DNA of 64,000 nucleotides. Source: Agapanthus africanus (lineage: Eukaryota; Streptophyta; Magnoliopsida; Asparagales; Amaryllidaceae). Where the stretch lies: the NCBI GenBank assembly GCA_030015575.1, contig JASDDO010000026.1:196379739-196443738 (forward strand), given 5' to 3'. The notes under the pieces were generated by a model. That model worked only from the letters and a program-made list of their open reading frames with translations. It was not told the origin of the DNA and did no database searches. This document shows, in pieces, positions 22,955 through 36,096 of the stretch (the first letter of the stretch is position 1; each line of letters opens with the position of its first letter). The position numbers and the translations under genes were made by a program.

Positions 22955-25173
22955 TGTTAGTTGTATATATGCCCTAGAGGCCACTGTTGTACAAACGATG
23001 TATATTATAGTGAATGCTTGGATATATATAGAGAGGACTTTCTTGCTCGACATGATAGTATGCTATTTGGTTTCACTTCATCTTAACATGTTGAATTGTA
23101 TTGGTTTACTGTCTTGCCTTCACATGTTGATAAAGCTCTTAGGATATATACTCGACTACTAGGACTATGATACAGATCATATTAGTGAGGCCAGGGTAGT
23201 CAAAGAGTACATCCTATAACTATTCCTAGTCGAGAGAGTATCAAGACAGGGCATTGATACTCCAGAGTAGACCGCATATACGCATCTTGACCCATATGAT
23301 GGGTGATGGATGATCCCATATTCATTGGTGTTTGACATCAAAGATGGTGTACGGGTGCTCAGTAGAGACTGGGTATACTGAACGGACTCGCCGAGAACTC
23401 CTAGATGGTATTATATCTATCGTCAGATAGCAGTTCTCCGATGACACTGGTACAGGTTAGTCTGTAGACCCGAGATCGTCATAGAGTCTTGTGTGATTCC
23501 CACTGTGCTTTGATTTCCACCTTACCACGTCCAAGAGGGCGTGCAAAACGGTGGCTTTTAGGTACAGTCCCGAATCACATGGAGGCAATGAGCGATAGGA
23601 GGGGTTTCGTCTCTCCCGGTATAGGGAGTTGATGTTATGATGTGTTTGCTTGGCTATAACTGGAAGTCCCTGGCCAGGGCTGATATGGAGTGCTACTGGT
23701 AAGAGTTATCAGTAGTTTCTCGATCTGTTATGAGCTTCACATCGACACGACTTATCGGTTACTGGGGTCTGACGTTTACCACCCCTAAACTTGATAAGTG
23801 ACATACCAGACGAAGAGACCGGACTGTACGGTAGTGTTACTGATTGGATTCACAGGAGAATGTACAGGCTTGCTTGTTGATCTTCTGATCGCTCAATACC
23901 TGGGTGGATGTTACATTTAGCTGACTGCTTGCAGCTTGTGGGTGTTTAATATGATCATCATCTACTACCGGCGTATTGACGATTCTTTAGAGTCCTACAC
24001 AGAGCTTTCCTGGCTCTGGCAAAACGGAGCAGGAGCATATATGTGATATGTGCGGGACCGAGAATAATACGATATGAGATACCGTATTCTATTCTCGCGA
24101 TATGTGATATTTGCCGGGTATATGTGATATAGCCGGGTCATCGGATCAAGTGTTGATTCGATGAATTGGTACATGTTATATTCGTCGGTTATATGTAATA
24201 TAACCGGATTATCGGATCAAGTGTTGATTCGATAATTTAATGTATAATTATATATGTGACATATTACGATACATTAACTAATATAAGCTTGCTTTATTGA
24301 TTCTTTTTCTCACTTGATAATACATTGATATATATGTGATATATGTTAATTGTATTATTTTCTTTTGTTACAAAACTTATTATATATGTGATATGTAATA
24401 TTGTAACAAGTTAGGGTTACAAATGCAACAAAGTTTTTGATTTTAAACCTAGTTAGGGTTTGGATTAGGGTTAAGTGTTTGGATGAGGTTTGTGGAAGCT
24501 TCATGAAGCTTTGACTTTGTCATCTTGCTTTAATATTTTATGAAGATATTTGTTAACCTAACCCAAACCCTTAACCTATGTTTTATTCTCTACAAGGGTT
24601 AAGGCTTTCATTCTTAACCCATGGTTGCAATTGTAATCACAACAATAATTCATTATTCATCACAAAAGGTTTTCTTCTTCTTCTTGCTCTTGAAAAAGCT
24701 TGCTAGCTTTTTGAGTTGTGGTGATTAATAGTGAGAAATTGAAAAAAAAGAGTAATATTCCTACTTCATCATCCTCATCTATTCTAGCCACTTAGATTAG
24801 AGTGTTCACTTCTCTAATTACTTCATTAGTGAAGTGTAAGTTTGGGTTAGAGATTCTTCAAAGTAGATCATCTTAGATCATGAAGACTACAAGCAAGATA
24901 CCTCATTCACCTCATGGAGCCTCTCTAGAGTCGGAGTTCTTGATGATCGCGGTAAAGGGACCTCAACACGGAGCTTATGAAGCGAAGGAATGGACTACAA
25001 AGGTTGTAATCATAAACTCTATGTGATAGATAGTTCTTTGTATGTGATACAAACTTGTTACCCTAATATTTCTAGCAAAGATTCATGGTTTGTTTGCTTT
25101 GCACCTCTCTAATTTTTAAAGTGGCATGAGTGATGCTACCAAACCCTAGACTAGGTGCAAGGGAAACCCAACA
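22955..25173 (+). repeat. 5' LTR of E3
   Basis: Starts TGTTAGTTGTATATATGCCC and ends ACCCAACA, 2219 bases, clearly homologous to the E2 LTR but diverged, so this is a separate insertion. Tandem hairpins at 24138-24164 and 24209-24235 correspond to those of E2 with altered but mostly still paired stems. Confidence 0.88.
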
Positions 25174-25174
25174 G

Positions 25175-25187
25175 TGGTATCAAAGCC
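25175..25187 (+). other. Primer binding site of E3 (initiator tRNA-Met type)
   Basis: TGGTATCAAAGCC, one base after the LTR, with one change from the canonical TGGTATCAGAGCC. Confidence 0.85.
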
Positions 25188-27929
25188 AAGCTAGAATTTT
25201 AGACACGGTGTTAAAACAAATACAAAAACGAAATCGACTCCGAAATACGGTATTATGAAACCCATATTTTGCTCTCTGTAAATTTTGTAAAAAGTCTTTT
25301 AAAATTTTTTCAAACGATTGCAGAATGTTATATGGGAGATCCTAAGAACATGAGGGAAATACGGAGAGAAGGGCTCGGATTTTGGCCGATCCCCAGGCTA
25401 GGGATTCCGTCCTGGCCGGCCCCCCTACCCTCTCTGGGCTCCATATTCCTCCTGTGCTCTTATCTTCTATATTTTGGGTTTCTAGTATTGTTTGCTTAGC
25501 CCAATTTTCATGTGATTATTATTTTGACTCGGGGCTAATTCATAGTGTTTCGTAGTCGTATTATTTAACACTGTAATGGTAACCTTGACTATATTTAGCA
25601 GTTCGATCGAACTTCAAACACTACATTCTGTACCCCGCTTAAATTTCCAAGTGTTGTAATTTTCCGAAATTGATTATATTCGTAAAATCGTGCAAGTACC
25701 CCTATGGACCCCCTAGAAGACTATAATAACCTTAACTCGATTCTATGCCCACGGAACAGCATTCGAACCTTTGGGTTTGCCGTAGTTCCATGGTGTCATA
25801 GGTGAGGCGTTGGTTAACTCCTTCTACGGCTGGTCCATAGACACTATGGCACGGTTTTTGAGTGTTTTAACTTTGCTCAAGTGTTGAGCTCACGCGGGTA
25901 ATTTGTGAGTGTATGTTGATTCGATCGAAACGTTAAACATCATCTTGATATTCTGTGATTGTGATACAATATGTGGAATTTATATAGTTAGGCATGAAAT
26001 CCGTAATATGTGATATTTCGGGTTTACGATGTCTAAAGAGATTATGGATTCCAAATGTTATAGTTTTTCACTTTCTTTTCTGCGACCGTAAGTGTAATAT
26101 CTGGGGTATTGCCGGCTTCGTTGCTATACATCAACGACAATCGGGATATACATACTTGCTTACATTGATGATATGAGATATTATGTGTTGCTGTGATATG
26201 TTATATTGGATTGTCGTGTTCTGGGGGTTTTATGTGAGATGAGGGCTTTTATTTTCATTCATGTAAAATTCATTGTATGTAATATTCTTTTATTGGGGAA
26301 CTTCTGGGTTGAGGATGATGTCACCATTGTATATTATTTATTTTTCCGCATTAGGTAGACCCAAAGAGGGGAGCATAAGTGACCGGGTTCTAGAGTCCAG
26401 TGGGAGGCCATCTCGAGGAGTCGAGATCGGGTCTCCTAACCGTAGAATTGGCAGAGTTACTTGCTGCTCTCGTAGGGGTCTAGGGATATGGGATTGTCTA
26501 TTCATCGCGACCGTGGAATCCATGTTTTATACAGGCTCAAAATAAAACACGGACCTCCTAGTATATCCAATATTTCATATGTTTCTTCTGCTGCTGATAT
26601 ACTGTGATGTGATCATATTATATGCGTGAGAAAAATGCTTTATTATTGTATATATGATATATAATAAACGTTGCTTATGTTTTACACCCACGCTAGTCCC
26701 GTCCCAGTATCCTGTTAGTTAAGTAACCTGACGGTGCATAACGGAACATTGTGGCGAATGCAGTTGGCATAAGTGTACGATGTATTTTCGTTTCTTCTGT
26801 GATGCATAGAAAGAATAAATGATGGGATTTATTAATGAGATTAATAAAAGAAAAGAAACCTAAAAAATGTTGTAGAATCAAATTTTCAAAAAGGGTAGCT
26901 ACAGTTTTGGCTTTGCATAGTGGTATATGTGATATACCCTGCACCTTATTTGATGAGGAAAGAGCCGAGATCCCTTCATCGGGAGTGACCTCTTTAGAAA
27001 AAATGGCAGTTGCTACAAACTCACGATTTAGTTTTTGATTGCTTCTATAGTTCTTGCTTTGCACAGCGGTATTTGTGAAATATCCTGCACCTTATTCGAT
27101 AAGGAAAGTGCCGAGATCCCTTCACCGGGAGTGACCTCTTTAGCGAAACTAGAAAAGCCTCAAAAACACTCATTTTCAAAATCACTTGTTTCTATAATGA
27201 TATCAAGTTCATTACGCTCATGGTTTTCTGAAAAACCTGCGTAGCCCTCCGTCATTTCAGATAGAGACTAGTTAGTATTCGTTCTGCGTTTGTTGACCTT
27301 AGCCAAGGCGTAGTGTACGGTAGATAATTAGTATTTATCTGCTAAAACATAAGATATGATTGAGTTAGGGTAGCCGTACGACTTTGTTGACCTTAGCCAA
27401 GGGTCGTACGGGTGGGTTTAATTCAATCAAGAAATGACGGGTTGAACTCGGCTAGCGCTTATGATTTGTTGACCTTAGCCAAGGTTATGAGTTGCTAGGG
27501 GCAAAAGTATTATCAGGAATTTCAAGTGTTGAAATTTGCAATGAGATTGCATACTTTCTATGAGATATATGGATCCTGATACCCACTGCGAGTAAGAGTT
27601 ACTCCTGGAAGAGTTTTACACATGACAATTAGTCGATCAAGTAGGTGTCTAGAAAGGTATTTACGGGGTTATGCCTCTGGAAAAACGAGGTTTATTCTAA
27701 TTAGGTTCGTGCGAAAGCACGAGGAACCTCCCTCAAAGTACCAACACTGGCTTGACCGAACGATTGGCGAACTTGTAAGGTGTAATTAATCCCGGCTAAT
27801 CTTACCTTTTAGGATTTTAAGGAAGATTTGATAAAAAGCAGTGGGAGCCATCCTGATTAGATAAGATAATAACCAATTTAATCTTGCAAGAGCATACGCT
27901 AAAGTGTTTTCTTCTCTCTCTCTCTCCAG
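25188..27929 (+). other. Long 5' leader of E3
   Basis: About 2.7 kb without a supportable gene. It holds a GC-rich inverted repeat (ATCCC, GGGAT) at 25389-25405 and the block at 26690-26760 conserved with E4 and E5. A duplicated block of about 90 bases lies at 26910-26999 and 27055-27147. Three copies of TTGACCTTAGCCAAGG lie at 27293-27308, 27387-27402 and 27469-27484. A pyrimidine tract ending in CAG at 27929 looks like a splice acceptor just before gag. Confidence 0.75.
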
Positions 27930-28220
27930 GTAGCGACCTTGTCAGGTCTTAATCAAGTTAATAATATAGATGTATTGACTGAACCCGCTTGTTATACTGA
28001 GCAGGGGAACGTTGGTCCCGCTCCCACTTATAATTGTTATAAGTCCGAGCAGGGAATAGGAGAATATCTGGATTCTCACACCGCCCAAACGAAGAATAAG
28101 TATATTGATACATCTTCTTCAGGTGTGTTTGTTATCTAGAACTGTTTCTCAATTCACTCTACGTCCTGGGTATTAGATACCGGATCGGGATCCCTATATG
28201 TAATATGTTACATGGGCTAC
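27930..28220 (+). pseudogene. Reduced gag and protease remnant of E3
   Basis: The exon-like start (GTAGCGACC) matches E4, but most of gag is missing. About 150 bases that I cannot align to gag follow, then the protease entry SSSGVFVI, a stop, and WVLDTGSGS in a related frame. The aspartic protease active site is recognisable. The frame at 27939-28139 joins unalignable sequence to the protease start, so it is a deletion product rather than a gene. It is truncated at 28220 by the Tekay-like LTR. Confidence 0.7.
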
Positions 28221-31200
28221 TGTCACGACCCGAAATAGTACGTGACTGGCACTTGGATCATATGAAGTCTATAGGATCCCATCTAATTCAAGTAAGCCAA
28301 AAACCCATAAATCTAAAACTATTTTAAGGAGTAAATAAGAAAAGTAGTTTTTAAGAAGTAAGGAAAACATATTTTAAAAACAAGGTTTTTAAATAAGTAA
28401 GCCGAATATACATTTTAAAAATCTATATTCTTTTCTGAAAATTTCGGCAGAGTTTCCTTTGTAAATAATGGCCCCGAACGGGGTACAACAAGAATAATAT
28501 ATACACAATGATAAAAGGCATCCCCAAGCGGGAGCTAGATCTTCGTCAATCGACGGTCACAACCACGCAAGCAATATAATATACAACGCCAAAGGGCGAG
28601 AATCAAAACTCAAAAAGAACTCAAAATCAGCATGAAAACCATAATACTACAACGCGTAACTTTAAGGTCGAAATAATACATAACTGGTTTTCTAAGTCTG
28701 AAACAATATACAAGTTTGGTTGATGGAATTTCTAGATACAACTGAATAATACATATACAATGGTGGTTCTGATTCAAAACAATCCACCTACCAAAGCAAA
28801 TCACCCAGAAAGGAAGCAGTGTGCCAGAAAAGCCGCAATGGAACCTGTACGGCAAAACCTGCAAGAACTGTGGCACAACGGGGGTGAGCTGCCAACTCGT
28901 GAGTGGAAAACAGCACAGAGCAGAAATCGTATGCATGACACAATCCTAGGTCAATACGATCAGATATATATATAAATCTCAAATGAATAAGTCTGAAGCA
29001 TGATAAGGTGGCAATATAGCATCTATACATGAGTGTAGTGCCAAGTGCTCATGCCAGTGCCTCGGGTAATAACATATCATAAATATAAGGTATGATCAAT
29101 GTCGACTATATCATGAAGTCTATGAATATGTAGATATTATCCAACTATGTGATCAATATCATCATTGTCAATATATGTATGTGGAAATCGTCCACGAGTC
29201 ACCCATTGACAATAAGCATCATGCATGTAAATATCATAAACAAATGCATGGAAGTATGAGGATATAAATCAACATGTGTCGCTCGCGACATATCAAAATC
29301 ATGGAACCTGAGTGTCAAGCATCGACACTCGAAAACATCATGAAACCTGTGCCTAGCATCGGCACGTAAATCCTCATATATCGGGCTCCGTCAGTCTGGA
29401 TCGGCCCATATCATCTCTCAACTCCGGTCGGTATCCTCAAGGTATCTGCCGAGCTCAAATACAATCACCGGTAGGTAGTAGTCCCTCTTCCAGGCTCACC
29501 GTCTGCAACACAGCGATCCATTCTCACCCCGGGGTACCATACCGGGCCCACCATGTACCCGCAATCGGCCTCATTCGCCTCCTCGAATCGGGTTTCACAT
29601 GTCGCTCTCAGCAGCAAGAAAACACATGGTGGACGCACTGAAATTTCATATCAAGGGTAACCGGGTTTTTAAAACAATTACATACTCTCTTTTGAAATAT
29701 CCACGGTTCCCAAATCCAGAAATATCATGGAAACAACATATCTCAATGCGTATAATCAAAAGCATGATGTATGCGCCATGTAAAAGAAATGTAAGCATAT
29801 CAGTATATTATGCAATATGGAATAATAATATGCACATATTGAGGGAAACCGCTCTTTTAAAATGAATCAGTTTTAAAGAGTATCTTGCGGTTCCCAAATC
29901 TCCAAATCCAGCGAGAATCATCTATGTATGTGCGAATACGTATGTATGCACGTATGGGTGTACAAGAGGTATGTACACAAGTATGCCATGCAAGGGATCA
30001 TATCCTGAATGCAACAGTACTACAGTGTAGTGACATGGCAATTATCGATGATGAAGTGTGTGAGCTGGCACGCAGGTGTACGTGGAACATATGCATCATC
30101 GATAATGGTGCTGGTGTCCTAACAGCTTGGTTTGATATAACAATAAACATATTTATCATGCAATGCGATGCAAACAGTAAGCATATGCAGCAAATGAATA
30201 ATAAACACAACAGTGTAGAAGCTACATCAATGCATCCATATCATACTGTTTTGCCATTTGAAAGAAGACGAATCGTGGTTTTTAGGAAAATAAGGGCTAC
30301 GGTGTTTTTAAGAAAAGATACGCCTTTTGAAAATATCCATAGAATCCCTTACCTGTCTTTAACTACTCCCGATTCGTTAGTTTTTGAAATAGGTATGACA
30401 TCGGCCTAGCCTAACATCTACTAGCAAATCTATAGCTCTAACTAGCAAGTCAATCAGGAGGGGTATGGAAACCACCTAAATCTGAGTCGATATAATATAT
30501 ATATGTAAATATAATAGTCGGTGATCCAGCCTCAAAGGTACCGCGTACGATACAATATCATATGATATCCTCGAGTCATGAGTGCGGATCTATCATCAAT
30601 ATAAAACTCGTACGGTAAATCATCGTACGGCATCCCAAAAGCTAGATACGGGTCAATATCATATTCATCTCATCAATTATCGGGTATCCTTATCATCATA
30701 TCTCATGATCTAGGGTACTGATCTAAGTCTCGCACAACTGATACCATCAATATAAATGCGTGTGTAAACACACGTCCAAAGGCCCGCTAAAATCTCATGT
30801 CGTATCCCAAATACCAATCACATCATATCACCGATCTCATGGCACTATGCCCAATCTCATCGACTCATCTCCAAATATAAACCACTATCCTCGTCATCTA
30901 GGTATAAGTATAACGAATATGCATGTGTGTGCGTGTGGGTGTAAGCCTATTCTAGGGTTCGCAACTAGGAACTATACTAGTTTACTTCTATGCCCTAATC
31001 TAATCATAGTACACCTAATCTCATCTCAAATATCCACGACACACAATAAGCTATCATAAATAGTACATATATACTATACTAAACATCGAACTGCGGGGGT
31101 GCTATACGCCATCCACCCGACTTCCCCATAGATATAATCTACTCACCTTGCAACCTGCGTGTCGGTGTCGATGTCGCCTTCATCTTCTTCATCGTATAAA

Positions 31201-32636
31201 GCCCTCGAGAAGGTACCTACAAGATAACACAATCGAAAATAAACCTTAAAATCACATCGAGAAAACCAAATGACGTGCTAAGACCTAGAGGTTAGAACCT
31301 ATGGACTACGCTTTCAAAACCATCAAACAATCCTTGATATCGTCGTACAAACGCCAAGTAATCGAGGTAAAATGCAATTATACAAATCCAGAACTTTAAA
31401 ATACGCAAAACGAAAAAATGAATTAAAACAGCAACTCAGGAAAAAGGCTCCTGATTCTACCCTAGGTCAAATTGGACAATTTTGCACATGCCAGGGGTCT
31501 AATTTACTAGAGATGAGGCTACAGAACCAATACGAGGCAGATTGGCCTAGGTCTGGCCGCAAATTGCGGCCAGAGGGATTAAATTTGCGGCTGTAGTTTG
31601 GAGTTAGGGTCTGAGGTTTTTGGGTTAGCTTCCTGGGTGCTTGCACATCTCTCTGTGTTCACAAAATGATTTTCAGAGTCTCGGGGTGATAGCAGATTCC
31701 ATTTAACCTTCCCAGAATCACAGTTTTTTCAATATCGGCTTTCAAATCCGTATTCCGGGTTTCAAGTCTCTAGTTTGAGTCTTAATTCTAGCACTAGGGG
31801 GTTTGTATGGGCTCTACTGAGCTTATTTGCTCACCACAACTCTCAATTTCCAATTTCCCTAACTAGAATTTTCATACCCTCACTAAACATCACTATATCG
31901 GTTTAAAGTTGACATGGATGTGAAAGCAATAGGAAAACTAAGCTATTGGTTCAGAAAATATCTCATTTGGTAACTCAAGAAAATTCTTGAGTTGCCCCAA
32001 GTGTCCAAAACCTTTTCTTTCTTGGTCCAATGTGATTCCCTTGAGCTTGTACGCAACTTTTGTGAAATGGGGATAGGGTTTTGAGGTGTTTAGCATGGAG
32101 TTTTTGGGAAGATGAAGAGAGGAGAGGGGGGCAGCAGCAGCAGCAGCATGTGGAGATGGAGGGGAGAGGAATGAGTGAAGAATGAAGAGGAATGGCCAAG
32201 TCAACACACCCTCACTTTTCTCTCTCACACCCATACCCATTATTCTATTCTTTCCCTTTTTCTTTTCTTTTCTTTTTCTCATTCTCTCTAATTAACAATC
32301 ATGCAAGAATGCCATAATAAAACATATAGGAAAGTCATGAAAAAATATGTAACAAGTGAAAAAAGATATGGTGCATGTTTTGCACAAATATGCTAAAAAT
32401 CCGATTGGCGATTTTTAATCGCGATTAACATTAATTTAGCATATAATTAAACATAAAATCTTAAATTTTTCATAATTCACGTAAAACACTCTCTTTTAGT
32501 AATTTCTATAATTTTCCAATTTTTTTCCCCATTTATCGGTATTTAATTATACCGAAATATTAAAATATTCATTAAAATTAATATTAAATTATAAAAATTC
32601 CCCAAAAATAATATTTTATTATTTTGAAATGTTACA
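28221..32636 (-). repeat. 3' LTR of the Tekay-like element, 4.4 kb
   Basis: On the plus strand it runs from TGTCACGACC to TGTTACA, 4416 bases. It matches 36097-39745 closely over the first 3.6 kb. It includes the palindromic pair TGGCCGCAA and TTGCGGCCA at 31554-31572 and a (CAG)n run near 32130-32148. Open frames such as 29885-30409 recur in the other LTR copy and have no protein features, so I do not treat them as genes. Confidence 0.85.
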
Positions 32637-32650
32637 ATCTTCCCCCCTTA
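32637..32650 (-). other. Polypurine tract of the Tekay-like element
   Basis: Minus-strand AAGGGGGGAAGAT lies directly before the TGTAACA LTR start. This motif is characteristic of the Del/Tekay branch and fixes the orientation. Confidence 0.85.
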
Positions 32651-35600
32651 AAGAAATTCGGTCCCCGAATTTAAATTTAAACCCCCAAATTCTAAAACAT
32701 TTCAATAAAAAGTCCAAGTCGTCAGCGCTCCGAAATCTTGAATACATAAAACGCATCATAGCGCAATGCATGTGCAAGAACAATGAGCAGATCACTCAAA
32801 AACAAAACTCCGTCAAACATCCTGCAATCATCGGAGTTATGGTACAGACACACTGTCAAATCCAAAACAAAACCAATATGATATAAATCAGAACTATACA
32901 TGTAGACATCAAATCTATAAATGTAAATAGCTGAAAGAAATACATGCCAAATCTTTTAAGTCGTTGTGCGATGCGCATAACACTGCACAGTGGCCGACGT
33001 CTGCTATAAGAAAATAACCATATACGTATATATCTTTTGTTTAATATGTGCGTTCCGCCGTTTTGAAAACAATTTAGAAATGTTTCCTTGTTTTAAACGT
33101 TTCATGTCATATCGGATACGTAGGTAAATACTGAGACTATAGCTCTCTTTTTCGAAATCCCTTCGAAAACTATCATTGCATGCAAAATATATTCAGGTAC
33201 TGTCCTCTGACTAGTCCTGCTCAATGCGAAAACATATAGCGAACATCATAAAAACGTACTGCTCCATAAGAAATCAATCACAAAAATGTGCATATAAATG
33301 ATACGTGCGTCTGGTGCGCACGGAAATCAAAATCCATATATGTGCCATACATATGCACAGAAACAACATCTAGGTGCAACGGGTGTGCACGAAACATCTG
33401 TCATAGGCAACGTGTGTGCCTGACAGCAAAATCAAGTGCATCTGACATGCACAAGGAATCCTGATTTAGTGCATCTGGTGTGCACCCAAATCGTATCTCA
33501 AAACATGCGCTTAACACGCGTGAAAATCCAATTCAAATGCACGGAGTGCAAGAAATCAACATCAATATCAGAATCAAAATCGACGGTATACTATACGGCT
33601 CAATCCAAATCAGGTATACCGCGGTGTATAAATTCACAACCATGTGCATCAGCGTGCACAAATCAAATCAAAACACTAAAAGTACATGAAAATTATGCTG
33701 GAAGCGTAAATCAAATCACCGGCATAAAATAGGCATAAACTCACAATCAATACCTTAAGCGTAATAACTATGCGCAAAATATCAATACCCAGTAGGTGCA
33801 ACCATGGTGCATGAAAACAGAAATCATGGAACTCAGCCATCAAGACCAAATCATGTGAATAGGTCGCCCAAAATACCGAAATCCAAGGTGACAGATACGT
33901 GATAATCAAATCAAAAAATCACAAATCATAAACATCGTCGTCGGTATATCCTCCTTCAAAGTTGAGAAGGTGTTAGTGCCTTTAATGCTAGCAGAGCAAG
34001 ATCTCTACTTGCCTCTCGCTCACGGTCTGGCGTCCTCTGTCTCTGGACCCTTATCTTCCCTGTAGATTACGTATCTCGCAATCCATCGGCTCATCGGCCC
34101 TGTCAGGTGTGCTAACGGGGACGATTCCATTCTGGCACTTCTCTGGTCATCTGTGTTCTCAGCACAGCATATTCCTCAGAAACTGGTCACATCCCAATGC
34201 CTCTGTAGACATATCCGATCTTTAATCTTAAAAGGGAGTAACAACAGCTCGTCAGCATCTTGCACGAACCTCTTTTCTCGCTTGTCTGTATCATTGTCCA
34301 TTTCGACGTCACGTCTCTATCTGCGCACTGCAATTGTTCTCGGCTACGGTCCATCCGAAGTCTCTCATACGGACTCGAAATCATGAACTCGGTATCTTCA
34401 TCACTCTGTGGAAGATATCTAGCTGAACACGTCCTCGGGAACTCGTCCCAACCTGCTGAGATATACTCTATTCCCGACCATTCTTGATCAATTCACAACG
34501 CATCTGGGTGAGGCCCTCTATCCGAACCTAGTCAATTATCTCGTCGATGATGCCGAACTCTGGCTTACTGGGTGTGCGCAATATGACCACTCCTGGGTCC
34601 AAGTCTTCTTGTATAGCATTCCAGAAAGGTCCCGTCGAAGTCTTCTCAAATCTTTCTTCTGCCGAATTGCCCGGAAGTTATCATCTTTACTATATCTGTT
34701 TCTCATTCCGGAACGGCTGTATGCTCGTCATGACTCCTTCTGGAAGGTATATCCATATACAACGCCTCTGCATGCGTATCGCATCTCTGATGTCAGCGGA
34801 GTGGAACGTCATCTCGTCGAAATCTCGTGCGAACTCTTTACTCCACTCTGTTCCAATATCGACTGATTCGGACTCGTCTTCTGTTGGCTGCATGGACTGC
34901 GCTCCAACGGCTATACTCGTATCTGGAGTCTTTCAAGCAATGTGTCCCATCACATGATATCCGAATGATGCCGAACCATCCGATCGCTTCGTCAGAACCA
35001 CATAATCCCCTAAGAGATCAACATCTTGAGTACAGTTTAATAGTATTCCAGTACATACTACAGCACCTGTGGACCAACCGTAGAAGGGCAAACCCAATCC
35101 TCACAAATAACACCGCTAAACTGCTGCAAACCCTAAGGTTCGAAGGCGTTCCATGGTCATTATGTCGAGTTAGGGTTTAATTCTTCTAGAGGGTCCATAT
35201 CATTACTTGCATTGTCTTCCGAATAGTTTAAAATTGGAATCGGGTTCCTGACATTCGATCGTCTCTATCGACTCTCAACAAATCTGCATGAAGTTGTCTC
35301 TAGCTGGAATCAATCTATCTGATGACCTCGCATCGAGGTAAGCGAACGAACCACATGTCCTAGTCCTTCATCCTTGGGCGACTAACGACCTTCCATCATA
35401 TCTCTAAGTATATACTTATGCTGCAGTAGCTCCAACATCTGGGCGATATCCCGTCATTTGCAGCAACAACTGGCTCATTCGTCTGTACGCTGAACATCGC
35501 CTCAATCATCATGAATAAGCGATATATCAATGGTCATCACATTCTGGCTGGCCTCTAGCAGTAGCCTGATCCTCTGGTGCCGATCAGCACCTCCGAAAAA

Positions 35601-36080
35601 TCTCGTAACAGCAATCAGTCAAACGCTCATGGCGTGAAAACACAATAAAACGACGCCTCTATACATGATCGTATGCCTCTGGAATCACTCCCTAGTCAGT
35701 CCTCGTCCGTGACGAGCTCATGCTGACACAACTCTAGCCGTAGCTCTCTCCGCCTGTGCAATCATGGCAGCAAAATCATAACCAACACCGATGAGGATAG
35801 ATCATAGGAATGAATATAATACTGTGCAAGGAAATGTACATCCTAAGGTTTCTTAAGCGGAGTAGCGTATCGTAAATATGCCGCGGAACATACGTACGAT
35901 ACGTCACCCTACTCAAGCTACCTACTTCATCAACCAAGGGTCATCACGCGATGAAAGTTCGGGTATAATACCCCCTCGACTAAGTCTAAGTTCCGTAAGG
36001 TCAAGCCTAAGTTCCGTATATATATAAACGCTCTAGGCTCCGTATAGTCAAATTTAGACTGGAACCAAGGTTAACCTAGC
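32651..36080 (-). other. Internal region of the Tekay-like element, decayed or replaced
   Basis: Only short frames on both strands. Between about 33290 and 33800 a degenerate array of GTGCATCTGGTGTGCAC-like short hairpins occurs, spaced some 20-60 bases apart. From 34000 to 35800 the base composition looks more like decayed coding sequence, but I found no RT, integrase or protease motif. The region resembles a large retrotransposon derivative that carries mostly non-coding RNA (inference). Confidence 0.6.
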
Positions 36081-36092
36081 GCTCTGATACCA
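36081..36092 (-). other. Primer binding site of the Tekay-like element
   Basis: Minus-strand TGGTATCAGAGC matches the initiator tRNA-Met 3' end, four bases from the LTR. Confidence 0.85.
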
Positions 36093-36096
36093 ATTT

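Larger units (their letters stand above)
22955..28220 (+). mobile_element. Angela-like element E3, 5' part, cut by the Tekay-like element
   Basis: A plus-strand LTR, primer site, long leader and a reduced gag/protease remnant. It inserted in the E2 leader (left flank CTTTT). At 28221 the Tekay-like LTR begins within the protease region. RT, integrase and 3' LTR are absent from the window. Confidence 0.85.

Noticed and set aside
19408..25173. E2 and E3 LTRs as the two ends of a single short element (TRIM-like)
   Set aside because: Both LTRs are followed by their own primer site and leader, the leaders align to each other, and the LTRs are clearly diverged. Two nested insertions explain this better.
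29885..30409. Open frame of 174 codons on the plus strand, with a close copy at 37763-38287
   Set aside because: Both lie at the same place in the two LTRs of the Tekay-like element, antisense to it. Their similarity reflects LTR identity, and the protein shows no domain or biased composition.
32130..32148. CAG repeat as a functional element
   Set aside because: A short microsatellite in an LTR; nothing indicates a role.
33290..33800. CRISPR-like array because of regularly spaced short palindromes
   Set aside because: Units vary in sequence, spacing is irregular, no cas genes exist, and the context is a plant retrotransposon.
34547..35180. Several overlapping frames of 85-136 codons inside the Tekay-like element
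   Set aside because: Both strands and several frames are equally open over the same bases, and no gag, protease, RT or integrase motif appears, so no frame could be preferred.
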